Shown in pieces: positions 1 through 9,393 of a DNA stretch of 64,000 nt. Below the pieces are notes generated by a model. The model worked only from the letters and a program-made list of their open reading frames with translations. It had not been told where the DNA came from and did no database searches. The stretch spans positions 1,550,001 to 1,614,000 of the forward strand of contig CBDIDH010000001.1 of the NCBI GenBank assembly GCA_965277595.1, in the 5' to 3' direction. This DNA comes from CBDIDH01 sp965277595 (GTDB lineage Bacteria; Planctomycetota; Planctomycetia; Isosphaerales; Isosphaeraceae). Made by a program: the position numbers and the translations under genes. Each line of letters opens with the position of its first letter. Position 1 is the first letter of the stretch.

Positions 1-17
1 GGTTTCGCGAGACCGTT

Positions 18-1013
18 TCAGGACGATTCCGCGAGAGCTTCGCGGACCGCGGCGAGGACCACATCAACGCTCTCGGCCATCGGTTCGGGAAGCATCGCGC
101 CGGCCGCGGCGCGATGGCCGCCGCCGCCGAACCGACCGGCGAGTTTGGAACAATCCAGGCCGTTCCGCGATCGCACGCTGAGTTTCACCCCGCCGCGAAG
201 CTGTTCCAGAAAAAGCAGGCCGACATCGACCCCGTTGATGCTGACCGTGAAATCGACGAGGTCTTCCGTATCTTGCGGGATCGCGCCGGTGCGGCCGATG
301 CTTTCTCGACTCACCGTGGCATAGGCGATCCGGCCCCCGGCGTCAGTCTTCAAGCTCGAAAGGGTCTCGCCCATGAGGCGAAGCCGGCCGAGCGTGCTGC
401 GTTCGAATAGCTGACGGTAAATGTCGTCGATCCGTGCGCCCGAGTCGACGAGTTCAGCGACGGTTCGCAAGGTCTGCGGCCCGGTGTTCGGGTGCCGGAA
501 CCAGCCGGTATCCATCGCGATCGCCGTCAAGAGGCCGGTCGAGACCTCGGGCGTGAACGAACCGCCGAGAGATTGGATCGCGCGGACAACGAGTGTGCCG
601 GTCGCCTCGGCCGAGGTGTCCTTCAAAAAAATCGCGCCGAGGTCGTCCTGACTGACGTGGTGATCGATCACGACCCGCTTGCCGGGAAACTCGCGGACCC
701 AGCCGGCCATGTCGCCAAGCTGGCTCCAGGCGGAGAGGTCGAGGATGACGATCACCTCGCGGTCGGCGAGCGAGGCGGGTTCCGCCTGCGTGCCGAAGTG
801 TTCGAAGAGGGTGTTGTCGGGATCGAGAAAATCGTAGCGCGGGGGGGTCCGGCTCGAATTGACGACCCGGACGTCCTTCCCTTTCTGGCGGAGCAGGCCC
901 GCCATGCCGACCTCCGAGCCGAGGGCGTCGCCATCGGGTCGAACGTGCGTCGTCACGAGAAAGCGGTCGTGGGTCTCGATCAGGTCGGCGAGCGGAGTCC
1001 AGTCGATGGTCAT
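18..1013 (-). CDS. nrnA: DHH/DHHA1 phosphoesterase (NrnA-like nanoRNase / pAp phosphatase)
   Basis: This 331-residue protein has the architecture of the NrnA family: an N-terminal DHH domain with a DGDALGSE metal-binding motif (residues 27-34), a further LDLS motif near 91, and the signature VIDHH at 115-119. The C-terminal DHHA1 domain ends with the glycine-rich RFGGGGHRAAAG substrate loop around residues 294-305. Family members are cytoplasmic Mn-dependent enzymes that degrade 2-5 nt RNAs and often dephosphorylate pAp. Length is normal for the family. The gene is transcribed leftwards with a 700-bp spacer upstream and no visible operon partner in the window; further genes could follow beyond base 1. 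Which substrate is preferred cannot be told from sequence. Confidence 0.9.
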   Translation of the reverse strand: MTIDWTPLADLIETHDRFLVTTHVRPDGDALGSEVGMAGLLRQKGKDVRVVNSSRTPPRYDFLDPDNTLFEHFGTQAEPASLADREVIVILDLSAWSQLGDMAGWVREFPGKRVVIDHHVSQDDLGAIFLKDTSAEATGTLVVRAIQSLGGSFTPEVSTGLLTAIAMDTGWFRHPNTGPQTLRTVAELVDSGARIDDIYRQLFERSTLGRLRLMGETLSSLKTDAGGRIAYATVSRESIGRTGAIPQDTEDLVDFTVSINGVDVGLLFLEQLRGGVKLSVRSRNGLDCSKLAGRFGGGGHRAAAGAMLPEPMAESVDVVLAAVREALAESS

Positions 1014-1119
1014 TTGGCGTGCTCTTTCAGGTTGTTGCCCCGCCTCATCTTAGCCATCTAACCCCCACCCTGCAACCAAGCCGTGAAGACGTCGGGAAAC
1101 CACGGTAAAGCACCGCTCG

Positions 1120-1240
1120 ATTGTGAAGAATTCGCCTCATCTATTGTGAAGAATTGGCAAAGACATCGCGTTCTTGCTTGTCATGGCGTCGTGTTCTTGC
1201 TAACAATGGGAGTACAAATCGTGAAGAGATCGTGAAGAAT
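1120..1240. repeat. Cluster of four GTGAAGA direct repeats
   Basis: Within about 120 bp upstream of the DHH phosphoesterase gene there are two copies of ATTGTGAAGAATT (about 1120 and 1143) and two of ATCGTGAAGA (about 1218 and 1229). They lie in a non-coding stretch of 352 bp (1014-1365) that otherwise shows nothing recognisable. They could be repeated operator sites for the divergent neighbours or decayed repeats; no regulator can be named. Confidence 0.45.
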
Positions 1241-1365
1241 CCGGTCGACTGACCTTCCATGGAACGCTCGTTGCGCGATTTTCGAAGCTGCCGGGCGGGT
1301 CGCGTCTGGCGCGGCCTTGTCCATTCCTCACGCCCTGGTCTTTTCCAGAGACAGGCAGGTGAACG

Positions 1366-1617
1366 ATGCGGAAGGGGCAAAACCTTCTGGCCTGGTTGCT
1401 CGTTTCGGCGGCGATTCCGACTGTCGTCTTCTTTGGAAGAACGCCGAATGTCGAGGCGTCGCTGGGTGTCCCCGCCTGCGCGGGAAGACCGCATGCGGGA
1501 CCGTGCCGGATCTGTTCGAACGCGGGAAATCCGCGCCTGCCGCGCGTGATTGACGAGCATAACGTGCGGACGATCTTGCTCGCGGCGGACCAGGATGAGA
1601 GTCCGTCGGCGCGTTGA
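1366..1617 (+). CDS. Possible small secreted protein
   Basis: An 83-codon frame starts with a short basic N-terminus followed by a hydrophobic stretch (LLAWLLVSAAIPTVVFF, residues 7-23) and a possible signal-peptidase site after VEA. The remainder has two Cys-rich turns (PACAGRPHAGPCRIC). A purine-rich AGACAGGCAGG lies just upstream of the ATG. It fills an otherwise empty gap between two leftward genes. I do not recognise a family, and overlapping frames of similar length exist on both strands, so this is a candidate based only on signal-peptide shape and a plausible ribosome-binding site. Confidence 0.3.
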   Translation: MRKGQNLLAWLLVSAAIPTVVFFGRTPNVEASLGVPACAGRPHAGPCRICSNAGNPRLPRVIDEHNVRTILLAADQDESPSAR

Positions 1618-1729
1618 AGGGCTTACGACAAAGGACAAAGTCAGTCTGTCCTCCGCCATCCGCCCTCAAAAATCAATCCGCCCGGCGGACGCAAGAATCC
1701 CAGGAAAGCGTCGGCCGGTGGGAATCAGG

Positions 1730-2713
1730 TCACGTCGTGTAATCATCGACGCGGAAGAGACTGAGATTGTCGCGGACCCAGGCGATCGTTTCCGCGAGGG
1801 CCTCGTCGAGCGAGTAGCGGGGCTGCCAGCCCATCAGTTCGAATGCCAGGGCATTACCGGCGAGAAGCTGGCCAACCTCGCTGGCGGCGGGGCGAACGCG
1901 GTCGAGATCGGTCTCGACCACGAGAGGATGACCGATCAGGGCGCCGATGCGCGCGACAAGATCGCCGATCGAGACGTCGGAGCCTCGGCCGATGTTGACG
2001 ACCCGGCCGATCGCCGCGTCACAATCGGCGATGGCCGCGAAGCCGGCGGCGGTGTCCTTGACGTAGGTCAAATCGCGGCGTGGGTCGAGGCTGCCGAGCC
2101 GGACAATGGGCCGACAAAGGGCCTGGCTGATGATCGTCGGAATGATCGCGCGGGCCGATTGCCTCGGGCCGAAGGTGTTAAACGGCCTCAAGGTCGCGAC
2201 CGGCAGGCCGAAGCTGCGGTGATAGCTCTCGCCCAGGGCATCGGAACCGATCTTGCTCGCCGCGTAGGGCGATTGACCGCGCAACGGGTGTTTTTCGTCG
2301 ATCGGGACATATTGCGCCGTGCCGTAAACCTCGGAGGTTGACGTCAGCACAACGCGATCGAGAGCCGTGCTATCGCGGCAGGCGTCCAGAAGATGAGCCG
2401 TGCCAAGGACATTCGTCTGCACGACATCGAGCGGGTTCTGATACGAATAGGGAATCGCGATCAGGGCGCCGAGGTGAAAGACCCACGACCGCCCGGCCAC
2501 CGCCCTCCGCACCGCGCCCGAGTCCTTGAGATCGCCCCGATGGACGTCGAGAGACGCGCGAATTTCGGGGTCGAGTCGATCGATATGGCCCCGGTCATCG
2601 CGCCCATTATAGCGGACGAGCACACGGACCTGGTGGCCATCGCGCACCAGGCGTTCGGTCAGGTGACTGCCAATAAACCCCCCCGCGCCCGTCACGAGGA
2701 CCGTCCTGCCCAT
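1730..2713 (-). CDS. NAD-dependent epimerase/dehydratase (extended SDR)
   Basis: The 327-residue protein begins with a Rossmann nucleotide-binding motif VTGAGGFIGSHL (residues 7-18) and has the SDR catalytic residues Ser near 126 (TSTSEVYG) and Tyr150/Lys154 (YAASK). The sequence around LRPFNTFGPRQ is typical of UDP-glucose/GDP-mannose epimerase-dehydratase enzymes that remodel nucleotide sugars in the cytoplasm for polysaccharide or LPS synthesis. Length is normal. Substrate specificity cannot be deduced; dTDP-glucose 4,6-dehydratase-like, UDP-glucose 4-epimerase-like and GDP-mannose types all remain possible. It stands alone, divergent from the DUF1501 operon, with a palindromic repeat in the shared upstream region. 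Confidence 0.85.
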   Translation of the reverse strand: MGRTVLVTGAGGFIGSHLTERLVRDGHQVRVLVRYNGRDDRGHIDRLDPEIRASLDVHRGDLKDSGAVRRAVAGRSWVFHLGALIAIPYSYQNPLDVVQTNVLGTAHLLDACRDSTALDRVVLTSTSEVYGTAQYVPIDEKHPLRGQSPYAASKIGSDALGESYHRSFGLPVATLRPFNTFGPRQSARAIIPTIISQALCRPIVRLGSLDPRRDLTYVKDTAAGFAAIADCDAAIGRVVNIGRGSDVSIGDLVARIGALIGHPLVVETDLDRVRPAASEVGQLLAGNALAFELMGWQPRYSLDEALAETIAWVRDNLSLFRVDDYTT

Positions 2714-2843
2714 CGCCTTCGCTCCCTCTACTTCGTGGTTCTTTGGTCCGAATCTCGCCGACGCGCGGCCGACATCCTACGTTATTTTCCGACCCGGGCA
2801 ACGCGAACCCTTGAGCGACGCGGGGGAATTGGGAAATCTTGAA

Positions 2844-2927
2844 TGACCGATGACCGAGGACCCATGACCAAGGAAATGAGAATCTCGAAAATTTTGTCGG
2901 TCATCGGACCTTGGTCATCGGTCCTTG
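2844..2927. repeat. TGACCRA-heptamer palindromic repeat, copy A1
   Basis: The left arm reads as iterated 7-mers (GACCGAT GACCGAG GACC), the right arm as the complement (GGTCATCGG, GGTCATCGG), separated by an A/T-rich loop. It sits in the 336-bp non-coding gap (2714-3049) between two divergent genes; nothing else is recognisable there. Related copies are at 29240, 50602, 51541 and 54889. The outer ends are more eroded here than in the last copies. Confidence 0.75.
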
Positions 2928-3049
2928 TTTTCCAGAGTCCCGGCCGGAAAGTGACGCGCGGTTGATTCCTCAAGGATCGACAAACCGTTAAGATGAAGGC
3001 TGGGGAAGGGAAGTCGAGACGCGCGGAAACCTTCGGGGGCGAGCGAACG

Positions 3050-4360
3050 ATGCTGGACCTCTTCGGCCGTCGAGACAGAACGTCTGAGAGCGTTTCGCGT
3101 CGCCATTTTCTCCGCATCGGCGCTCTTGGCTTGACGGGACTGACTCTCGCGGATCTCCTCCGCCTGAGGGCGGAGGCGGGGACAGCAAAAGAGACCGCGG
3201 TGATCCAGGTTTATCTCGGCGGCGGTCTCTCGCAGGTCGATTCGTATGACCCTAAACCCGACGCTCCCAAGGAGTTTCGTGGCGACTTCCAGGCCCACGC
3301 GACCAACTTGCCAGGCGCGCGGCTCTGCGAATACTTCCCCGGTCAGGCGAAGATCATGGATAAGCTTGCCCTGATCCGAAGCCTGCACCATACCTCCAGC
3401 GACCACGGCGCGGGGGCTCACTGGGTCTTGACCGGCTATCCGTCGACCGACCCGAATCCACGAGGCAACGACCGCCCCAGCGTCGGCTCGATCGTTGCGA
3501 AGATGCGCGGCGCAAACCAACCAGGCGTCCCACCTTACGTCGCCATTCCCCGACCACCGGCGTTTACCTACGCAGGTTATCTCGGCCCGGGATTTCACCC
3601 GTTCAGTCTCGACGCCGAGCCGGAGGCCGATGCGAAGGTCAAGAATCTCGATCCGCCGGTTGGCGTCTCGCTCGATCGAATTGGCGACCGCCGGGCCTTG
3701 CTCAAAACACTCGACGGAATCAACCGCAAGCGCGACGCCTCGGGAATGATGGAGGGGATGGACCGGTTCACGGCCGAAGCCTACGCAATGATCACCGGCC
3801 CGGCCGCGCGAACCGCCTTTGACCTCACCCGCGAAGACCCGGCCCTGCGCGATCGATACGGTCGAACCCGTGTCGGCCAGGGGTGCTTGCTGGCGAGGCG
3901 GCTTATTGAGGCGGGGGTTACTTTTGTGACGGTCAATGATGGCGGCTGGGACCATCACCGCGAGGTCTTCAAGAACTGTCGAAAAAAACTCCCGCCCCTC
4001 GATCAGGCCATCTCCGCGCTCGTCACCGACATTCACGATCGCGGCCTCGCCGATCGCGTTCTCGTATTGATCTGGGGCGAATTTGGCCGAACTCCCCGCG
4101 TCAACGGCAGTTCCGGCCGCGACCACTGGCCCGGCGCCTTCAGCGCGGTGCTGGCCGGTGGGGGGATCAAGACGGGTCAGGTTCTCGGTTCCACCGGCCT
4201 CAAGGGGGAGGCCCCGACCGAACGACCGATTCGCCCCGAAGACCTGATCCGTACCGTTTATGCCATTCTGGGGATTGATCCGCTTGTTGAATTCGTGAAC
4301 GCGGCCGGTCGCCCTCTTGCCATTTTAAACCAGGGGTCGGCGATTGCGGAATTGCTCTGA
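3050..4360 (+). CDS. DUF1501 protein with Tat signal
   Basis: The protein starts with SRRHFLRIGALGLTGL, a twin-arginine export signal, and continues as a DUF1501 domain (sulfatase/alkaline-phosphatase fold relatives) with the family landmarks GGGLSQVDSYDPKP near the start, DGGWDHH in the middle and GEFGRTPR followed by GRDHWPGAFS towards the end. DUF1501 proteins are abundant in planctomycetes, where they are exported and usually encoded next to cytochrome-containing partners; their biochemical role is not established. The start was set at 3050 (ATG before LDLFGRR), because the longer frame from 2993 only adds non-conserved residues. It is the first gene of a three-gene + strand set with the PPC protein and cytochrome-WD40 protein. 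Confidence 0.9.
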   Translation: MLDLFGRRDRTSESVSRRHFLRIGALGLTGLTLADLLRLRAEAGTAKETAVIQVYLGGGLSQVDSYDPKPDAPKEFRGDFQAHATNLPGARLCEYFPGQAKIMDKLALIRSLHHTSSDHGAGAHWVLTGYPSTDPNPRGNDRPSVGSIVAKMRGANQPGVPPYVAIPRPPAFTYAGYLGPGFHPFSLDAEPEADAKVKNLDPPVGVSLDRIGDRRALLKTLDGINRKRDASGMMEGMDRFTAEAYAMITGPAARTAFDLTREDPALRDRYGRTRVGQGCLLARRLIEAGVTFVTVNDGGWDHHREVFKNCRKKLPPLDQAISALVTDIHDRGLADRVLVLIWGEFGRTPRVNGSSGRDHWPGAFSAVLAGGGIKTGQVLGSTGLKGEAPTERPIRPEDLIRTVYAILGIDPLVEFVNAAGRPLAILNQGSAIAELL

Positions 4361-4447
4361 ATCGTCAACAACTCCGAGACACGGCGTTGCACTTCGGTTA
4401 AACTTTCTGAAAATGAAGGCCGCGGACGTGCCGTCGGAGGTCGCCTG

Positions 4448-7039
4448 ATGCGTTTAAGGATGCCGAGTCGTCGCGTCGGGATGTTTGCCCTGGCCTTACT
4501 GGTTCTGACCGGGCCGAACAACGTTTTTGCTCAAAAGCGAAAACAGGGGGGGCCTTCGCTCCCGCATCCGATCTTGCTCAACGTCTTTCCCGGAGGTCTG
4601 AAGGCGGGAAATTCGGTCGAGATCACGCTCAAAGGTACGGACCTGGAAGGCGTTACGTCGCTCTGGTTCGATCATCCGGGGCTGAAGGCGACACACGTCA
4701 AGGGCCTGACCTTCAAGGTTTCCGCCGATCCCGGGACACCGATCGGGCATCATGACCTTCGCGCCTCGGGAACGTATGGCATCAGTAATCCTCGCGCCTT
4801 TGGGGTGGGCGATCGAAGCGAAGCGAACGAGGTCGAGCCAAACAACTCGGTCGAAAAGGCGACGCCCATTTCGATCAATTCGGTGGTGAACGGTGTCGTC
4901 GGGCCTACCGATGTCGATTGGTTCGCCTTCGACGGAAAGAAAGGCCAGCGCCTCTTTTGCGACGTCGAGGCCGAGCGAATTGATAGCCGCCTCGATGCCA
5001 CGATCCGGCTTTATGACGCGGCTGGCCGCGAACTCGACGAGAGCCGCGACGTCTTCGGCGCTGATCCCTTTCTCGACACGACCTTGCCCGCCGACGGCCG
5101 CTATCTCCTGAAACTGCATGACGTTATCTACAAAGGGTCGGACGATTTCACCTATCGCCTGACCCTGACCGACGGCCCGCGCATCGACGCGATCCTCCCC
5201 GGCCTGATTCGAGCAGGCGAGACCTCGACGCACACCCTGATCGGTCGAAACCTCGGCGGCGAGGTGGCGGCCGATCTCTCGGTCGATGGCCTGCCGGTCG
5301 AACGCAAGTCGATCACGGTCACCGCTTTAACCTCGGAAGACCTCGACCCGGCATATCCGACGCGCGGGTTTGTCCCTTCGGCCTCGGCGCCGCGGCGAGG
5401 GCTGGACTATGTGCTGACCTTGCCTTCGGGAACCTCCAACCCCTTCTTTCTGGCCGAGGCCGTTGATCCGATCGTGGTCGAGCACGAACCCAATAATGAG
5501 CCGATGCAAGCTCAGACGATCGAGCCGCCGTGCGACATTTCGGGAACCTTCGGCGCACCGGGGGACATGGATTACTATCGGATTCGCCTCAAAAAAGGTT
5601 CCGCGCTTTCGATCGAGGCCAGTTCCGAACGCATCGGCTCGGCGGCAGTTCCCATCTTTGTTGTGCAAAAAGTGAATGAGAAGGAAAGTGAGCAAACCCC
5701 CGCGCAGGACCTGGCCACCAGCGCCGAGAATCCCGATCGTGGTGACCCGTCACGATTTGGGACGAAATCCGTGGACGCCTTTTTGAAGTGGACGGCTCCC
5801 GACGACGGTCTTTATCAAATCGCGATGAACGACCTTTACGGAACGCAGCGCGGCGATGTCCGGCTCTCGTATCGCCTGAGCATCCGGCCGGAGCGTCCCG
5901 ATTTTCATCTCTTTCTCTTGCCCGATGCGGCGGATATGCCCGATGCCCTGGCTCTGCCGGTGGGGGGTCGAGAACTCGCCTCGGTTCTCGCCGTGCGATC
6001 GGACGGGTTCAATGGACCGATCAAGGTTGAGGCGTTCGACTTACCGCCGGGAGTCCGTTGCGATCCGGTGGTCATCGCGGCGGGGCAAACCTCGGCTCCT
6101 CTCGTCTTCGAGGCGGCCGAGAACGCGGTCTCGGGCGTTGTTGGCACCGTCCGCTTGATCGGCCGGGCGCGGTTTGGCGATCGCAAGGACGACCTGAATT
6201 ATGTGCCGGGGGTGGAGACGCTCGGCCCGGATGTCGCCCATGCGGCGGTCGGCGGCGTCGTCGTCTGGCCGCTCGCCGCCAATCCACAACAGGTCGGCGC
6301 GAACAAGCCGCCGCCGGTGAGTCGCCTGACGCGCGGGTCTGTTTTGAAGATCGTTGACCCCGCGCCGCTAAGTCTTTCCGCGCGAGCGAGTTCGGGAACG
6401 ATCACGACACCGGGAAGTGTCGTCTTGCTCGACCTGACCGTGAACCGTCGCTCTGGGTTTGATGAAGCGGTCGCCGTGAACCTCATCGGCCCCTTGACCC
6501 TGCCGCCCAACGCCGCCGTCGCCCCCGCGGTGACGATCGCCAAGAACCAGGGGGGCGGAACCTTCGCGCTGACCCTGGCGAAAGCTTTGCCGCCGGGACT
6601 GTACACGTTGGTCTTGCAAGGAGCGGGTCCGTACCCGTTCAGTAAAGATCCAAAAGCGAAAACCAAACCGAATGTGAACCTGAGCGAACCTTCGAATTCC
6701 GTTTTGCTCACCGTTCGCCCCGCGCCGGCGACCCTGGCCGTTCATGCCAAGGGGGGAGCCTTGAAAGCGGGGGGGAGTCTGGAAATCGAGGTCACCGTGA
6801 CGTCCAAGGAGGCGACAGCGACCGGCCCTTTCGTCGTGTCGTTGCAAGCGCCGAGCGGGCTGAAGCTCGCGGCCGATCGGGTCGAAGCGGTCTCGGGTAA
6901 ACCGGTGAAAATTGTTGTGAAGGCGGCGGGGGATAGTCCTATAGGCGTCGCGGCGGGCCTGGCGGTGCGGGTGGCCGTGCCGGTTCGAGGCGTGCCGGTG
7001 GAAATGAATGAACCCGTCGCCATCAACATCGTGAAATAA
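4448..7039 (+). CDS. Secreted PPC-domain protein
   Basis: The 863-residue product has a signal peptide (hydrophobic core LALLVLTGPNNVFAQ, cleaved near residue 29). An IPT/Ig-like N-terminal segment is followed by two pre-peptidase C-terminal (PPC) beta-sandwich domains, each introduced by the EPNN motif (about 135-240 and 345-460). Further Ig-like beta domains follow to the C-terminus. PPC domains are usually non-catalytic secretion or substrate-binding modules. There is no recognisable catalytic domain. The gene lies 87 bp after DUF1501 and 17 bp before the cytochrome-WD40 gene, so the three are probably co-transcribed and act together in the periplasm or paryphoplasm. This triad is a recurring planctomycete arrangement. 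Confidence 0.85.
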   Translation: MRLRMPSRRVGMFALALLVLTGPNNVFAQKRKQGGPSLPHPILLNVFPGGLKAGNSVEITLKGTDLEGVTSLWFDHPGLKATHVKGLTFKVSADPGTPIGHHDLRASGTYGISNPRAFGVGDRSEANEVEPNNSVEKATPISINSVVNGVVGPTDVDWFAFDGKKGQRLFCDVEAERIDSRLDATIRLYDAAGRELDESRDVFGADPFLDTTLPADGRYLLKLHDVIYKGSDDFTYRLTLTDGPRIDAILPGLIRAGETSTHTLIGRNLGGEVAADLSVDGLPVERKSITVTALTSEDLDPAYPTRGFVPSASAPRRGLDYVLTLPSGTSNPFFLAEAVDPIVVEHEPNNEPMQAQTIEPPCDISGTFGAPGDMDYYRIRLKKGSALSIEASSERIGSAAVPIFVVQKVNEKESEQTPAQDLATSAENPDRGDPSRFGTKSVDAFLKWTAPDDGLYQIAMNDLYGTQRGDVRLSYRLSIRPERPDFHLFLLPDAADMPDALALPVGGRELASVLAVRSDGFNGPIKVEAFDLPPGVRCDPVVIAAGQTSAPLVFEAAENAVSGVVGTVRLIGRARFGDRKDDLNYVPGVETLGPDVAHAAVGGVVVWPLAANPQQVGANKPPPVSRLTRGSVLKIVDPAPLSLSARASSGTITTPGSVVLLDLTVNRRSGFDEAVAVNLIGPLTLPPNAAVAPAVTIAKNQGGGTFALTLAKALPPGLYTLVLQGAGPYPFSKDPKAKTKPNVNLSEPSNSVLLTVRPAPATLAVHAKGGALKAGGSLEIEVTVTSKEATATGPFVVSLQAPSGLKLAADRVEAVSGKPVKIVVKAAGDSPIGVAAGLAVRVAVPVRGVPVEMNEPVAINIVK

Positions 7040-7056
7040 AGAGCGGGGGCCGCGCC

Positions 7057-9351
7057 ATGCGTTCATTCCAGGCTCTGGTACTCGTGGTCGGTCTCGCCGG
7101 AGCGACCGCCAAGGCCGCCGATCCGCCTCCGCCGACGCCAATCGCGGTAATGGAGGTCGTTCGCAAAGAGCCGTTAAGTTACGTAAAGGACGTGGCCGAC
7201 GTTCTTGGGGCAAAGTGCGTTGGGTGTCATAGCGACGTCTTGACCGAGAGCAAGCTGAATCTTGAGGACGTCGCGTCGATGCTCAAGGGGGGGAAGCGTG
7301 GTCCCGCGCTTCGACCGGGCAAGGCCGATGACTCGTTGCTGTTTCAGATGGCCGCGCACCGTGTCGAGCCGGTGATGCCGCCCCGTGCGAAGAAAGAAGC
7401 GAAGGCACTCACGCCCGAGGAACTTGGTTTGATCCGCTCCTGGATCAACGCCGGCGCGAAGGATGATTCGGCCGAGATCGGTGAGTCGACGACGCCGATT
7501 CAACTTGGCGAGCTTCCCCCCGGCCTTCAGCCGGTGAACGCCCTCGATATGACCGTCGATGGGAGTCGCCTTGCCGCGGGCCGGGCGAACGTTGTGCAGG
7601 TCTTTGACGTCGATTCGGGCCTGGAAATCGTGACGCTCGGTGGTCACAAGGATCTGATTCAGTCGGTCCGGTTCAGTCCCGATGGCCGAAAGCTGGCCGC
7701 GGGGGGCTATCAGGTGGTCACCCTCTGGAACGTGCCGACGGGGTCGCTGGCGGCGACTTTCAATGGCCACGGCGACCAGGTCAAGGCCCTGGCGAGCTTC
7801 GGCGAGCCGAGGACGCTCGTCAGCGCGGGTTTGGATCGAACGATACGATTCTGGAGCCTCGACGGCAAGCCCTTGCCGCAGGTTTCCTGTCCCGCGCCCG
7901 TGCTGGCACTCGCGGTCTCGGAGGATGGAAAGCGACTCGCCACTGGCGGCGCTGATCACGTCGTCCGGCTTTACGAGATTACGAGCGGCACAATACCTAA
8001 AGAAGTTTTTACCTTTCCCGGTCACGGCGGACCGGTGACGGATGTGGCCTTGCTCGCCGATGGGCGGATCGTCTCGGCCTCGGCCGACGCGACGGCGAGG
8101 CTCTGGAGGGTGCCCTCAAAACCGGCTGAGAAACCGGAGGAACCGGCGATCCTCTCGGGCGCGAAAGGAGCATTGCGCGCCTTGGCCGTCACGCCGGACG
8201 GGGAGTCGATCGTGGCGGCGGGAGATGAGGGAAGGATCTTGATATGGTCCGCCAAAGATGGGACGCCGGTCAAGGCGATCGATGCGCCGGGAGTTCCCGT
8301 GCTTTGCCTGGCGATCAATCCCGCTGGGAAAGAGGTTCTGGTCGGCCTGACCGATCACTCGGCGCGTCTGATCAACCTGGAATCAGGGTCGGTCACGCGG
8401 ACGCTCGGCGGTCATCTCGGGCCGGTCAACTCCGTCGCCATTCAAGGCGATCGGATCGCGACCGCGGGGGCCGAGGGGGGCGTCAAGGTCTGGGACAGGG
8501 TGACGGGGCAGGGGATCATCGCCTTCGGCCATGCGGGGCCGAATAATCAGGCGATTCAACCGATCAACAAGATTCTTTTCACGGGCAACGGGTCGCTCGT
8601 CACGGCCTCGGCCGATAAAACTCTGAAAGCATGGACCTTTGAAGGAAATTGGTCCGAACAAAAGCCACTCGGGCCGCATGCCTTCCGCGTGCTCGCCCTG
8701 GATTTCAACGCGGATGGAACCTTGCTTGCCTCGGGCGGGGGAGAGCCCTCGCGGTCGGGCGAGATCAAGCTCTGGGAGGTCGGCAAGGGGATGCTTGTGC
8801 GGACTTTGGAAGGCTTGCATTCCGACACGGTTTTTGGTCTTCGGTTCAGCCCGGATGGCTCCATGCTCGCCAGCGCCGGGGCGGACAAGTTCCTGAAAAT
8901 CTCGCGGATCGCCGACGGCAAGGAGTTGAAATCGTTCGAGGGGCACACGCATCACGTCCTCGCCGTGGACTGGAAGGCGGACGGTAAGCAGATTGTCACC
9001 GGAGGGGGTGACAATGTGATCAAGCTCTGGGATGTGGACGCGGGGGAGCAGATTCGATCGTTTCAACCGGCGGGGAAACAGGTGACAGGAGTGCGCTGGA
9101 TTGCGGGCAAGAGCGATGTCGCGGGGGCTTCGGGCGATCGGCTCGTGAAGTTCTGGAACGCCGACAACGGCGGCGTGAGCCGCAGCTTCTCTGGGGCGAC
9201 CGAGTACATTCTCGCGGTGGCGATTTCGAAGGACGGAAGCCGGGTCGCGGCGGGTTCGGCCGATGGAAGCATTCTGATCTGGAATGGTCAGAATGCGCAG
9301 GTGATCCGCAAGCTTGAGCCCAGAACGATGGAACCTTCGCGGACGAAGTAG
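7057..9351 (+). CDS. Cytochrome c-type (PSCyt1-like) / WD40 repeat fusion
   Basis: After a signal peptide (cleaved near residue 20) comes a small heme-binding domain with one CxxCH motif (CVGCH, Cys54-Cys57-His58) and the PVMPPRAKKEAKALTPEE segment typical of planctomycete cytochrome C domains, where the Met is a likely axial ligand. From about residue 150 to the end the protein is a WD40 beta-propeller region: many repeats of the form GH...V..V.FSPDG..LA.GG.D..V.LWD, enough for two seven-bladed propellers. Family members are exported and thought to be electron carriers or redox-linked scaffolds. It is the last gene of the DUF1501-PPC-cytochrome set and converges on the next gene. Confidence 0.9.
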   Translation: MRSFQALVLVVGLAGATAKAADPPPPTPIAVMEVVRKEPLSYVKDVADVLGAKCVGCHSDVLTESKLNLEDVASMLKGGKRGPALRPGKADDSLLFQMAAHRVEPVMPPRAKKEAKALTPEELGLIRSWINAGAKDDSAEIGESTTPIQLGELPPGLQPVNALDMTVDGSRLAAGRANVVQVFDVDSGLEIVTLGGHKDLIQSVRFSPDGRKLAAGGYQVVTLWNVPTGSLAATFNGHGDQVKALASFGEPRTLVSAGLDRTIRFWSLDGKPLPQVSCPAPVLALAVSEDGKRLATGGADHVVRLYEITSGTIPKEVFTFPGHGGPVTDVALLADGRIVSASADATARLWRVPSKPAEKPEEPAILSGAKGALRALAVTPDGESIVAAGDEGRILIWSAKDGTPVKAIDAPGVPVLCLAINPAGKEVLVGLTDHSARLINLESGSVTRTLGGHLGPVNSVAIQGDRIATAGAEGGVKVWDRVTGQGIIAFGHAGPNNQAIQPINKILFTGNGSLVTASADKTLKAWTFEGNWSEQKPLGPHAFRVLALDFNADGTLLASGGGEPSRSGEIKLWEVGKGMLVRTLEGLHSDTVFGLRFSPDGSMLASAGADKFLKISRIADGKELKSFEGHTHHVLAVDWKADGKQIVTGGGDNVIKLWDVDAGEQIRSFQPAGKQVTGVRWIAGKSDVAGASGDRLVKFWNADNGGVSRSFSGATEYILAVAISKDGSRVAAGSADGSILIWNGQNAQVIRKLEPRTMEPSRTK

Positions 9352-9393
9352 GTCGAGAGTCTGCCGGGGAATTGAGACGAAAACAGCAAAGTC

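Noticed and set aside
2915..4126. 403-codon minus-strand frame opposite the DUF1501 gene
   Set aside because: It is a shadow of the conserved + strand gene; codon-position GC bias explains the absence of stops.
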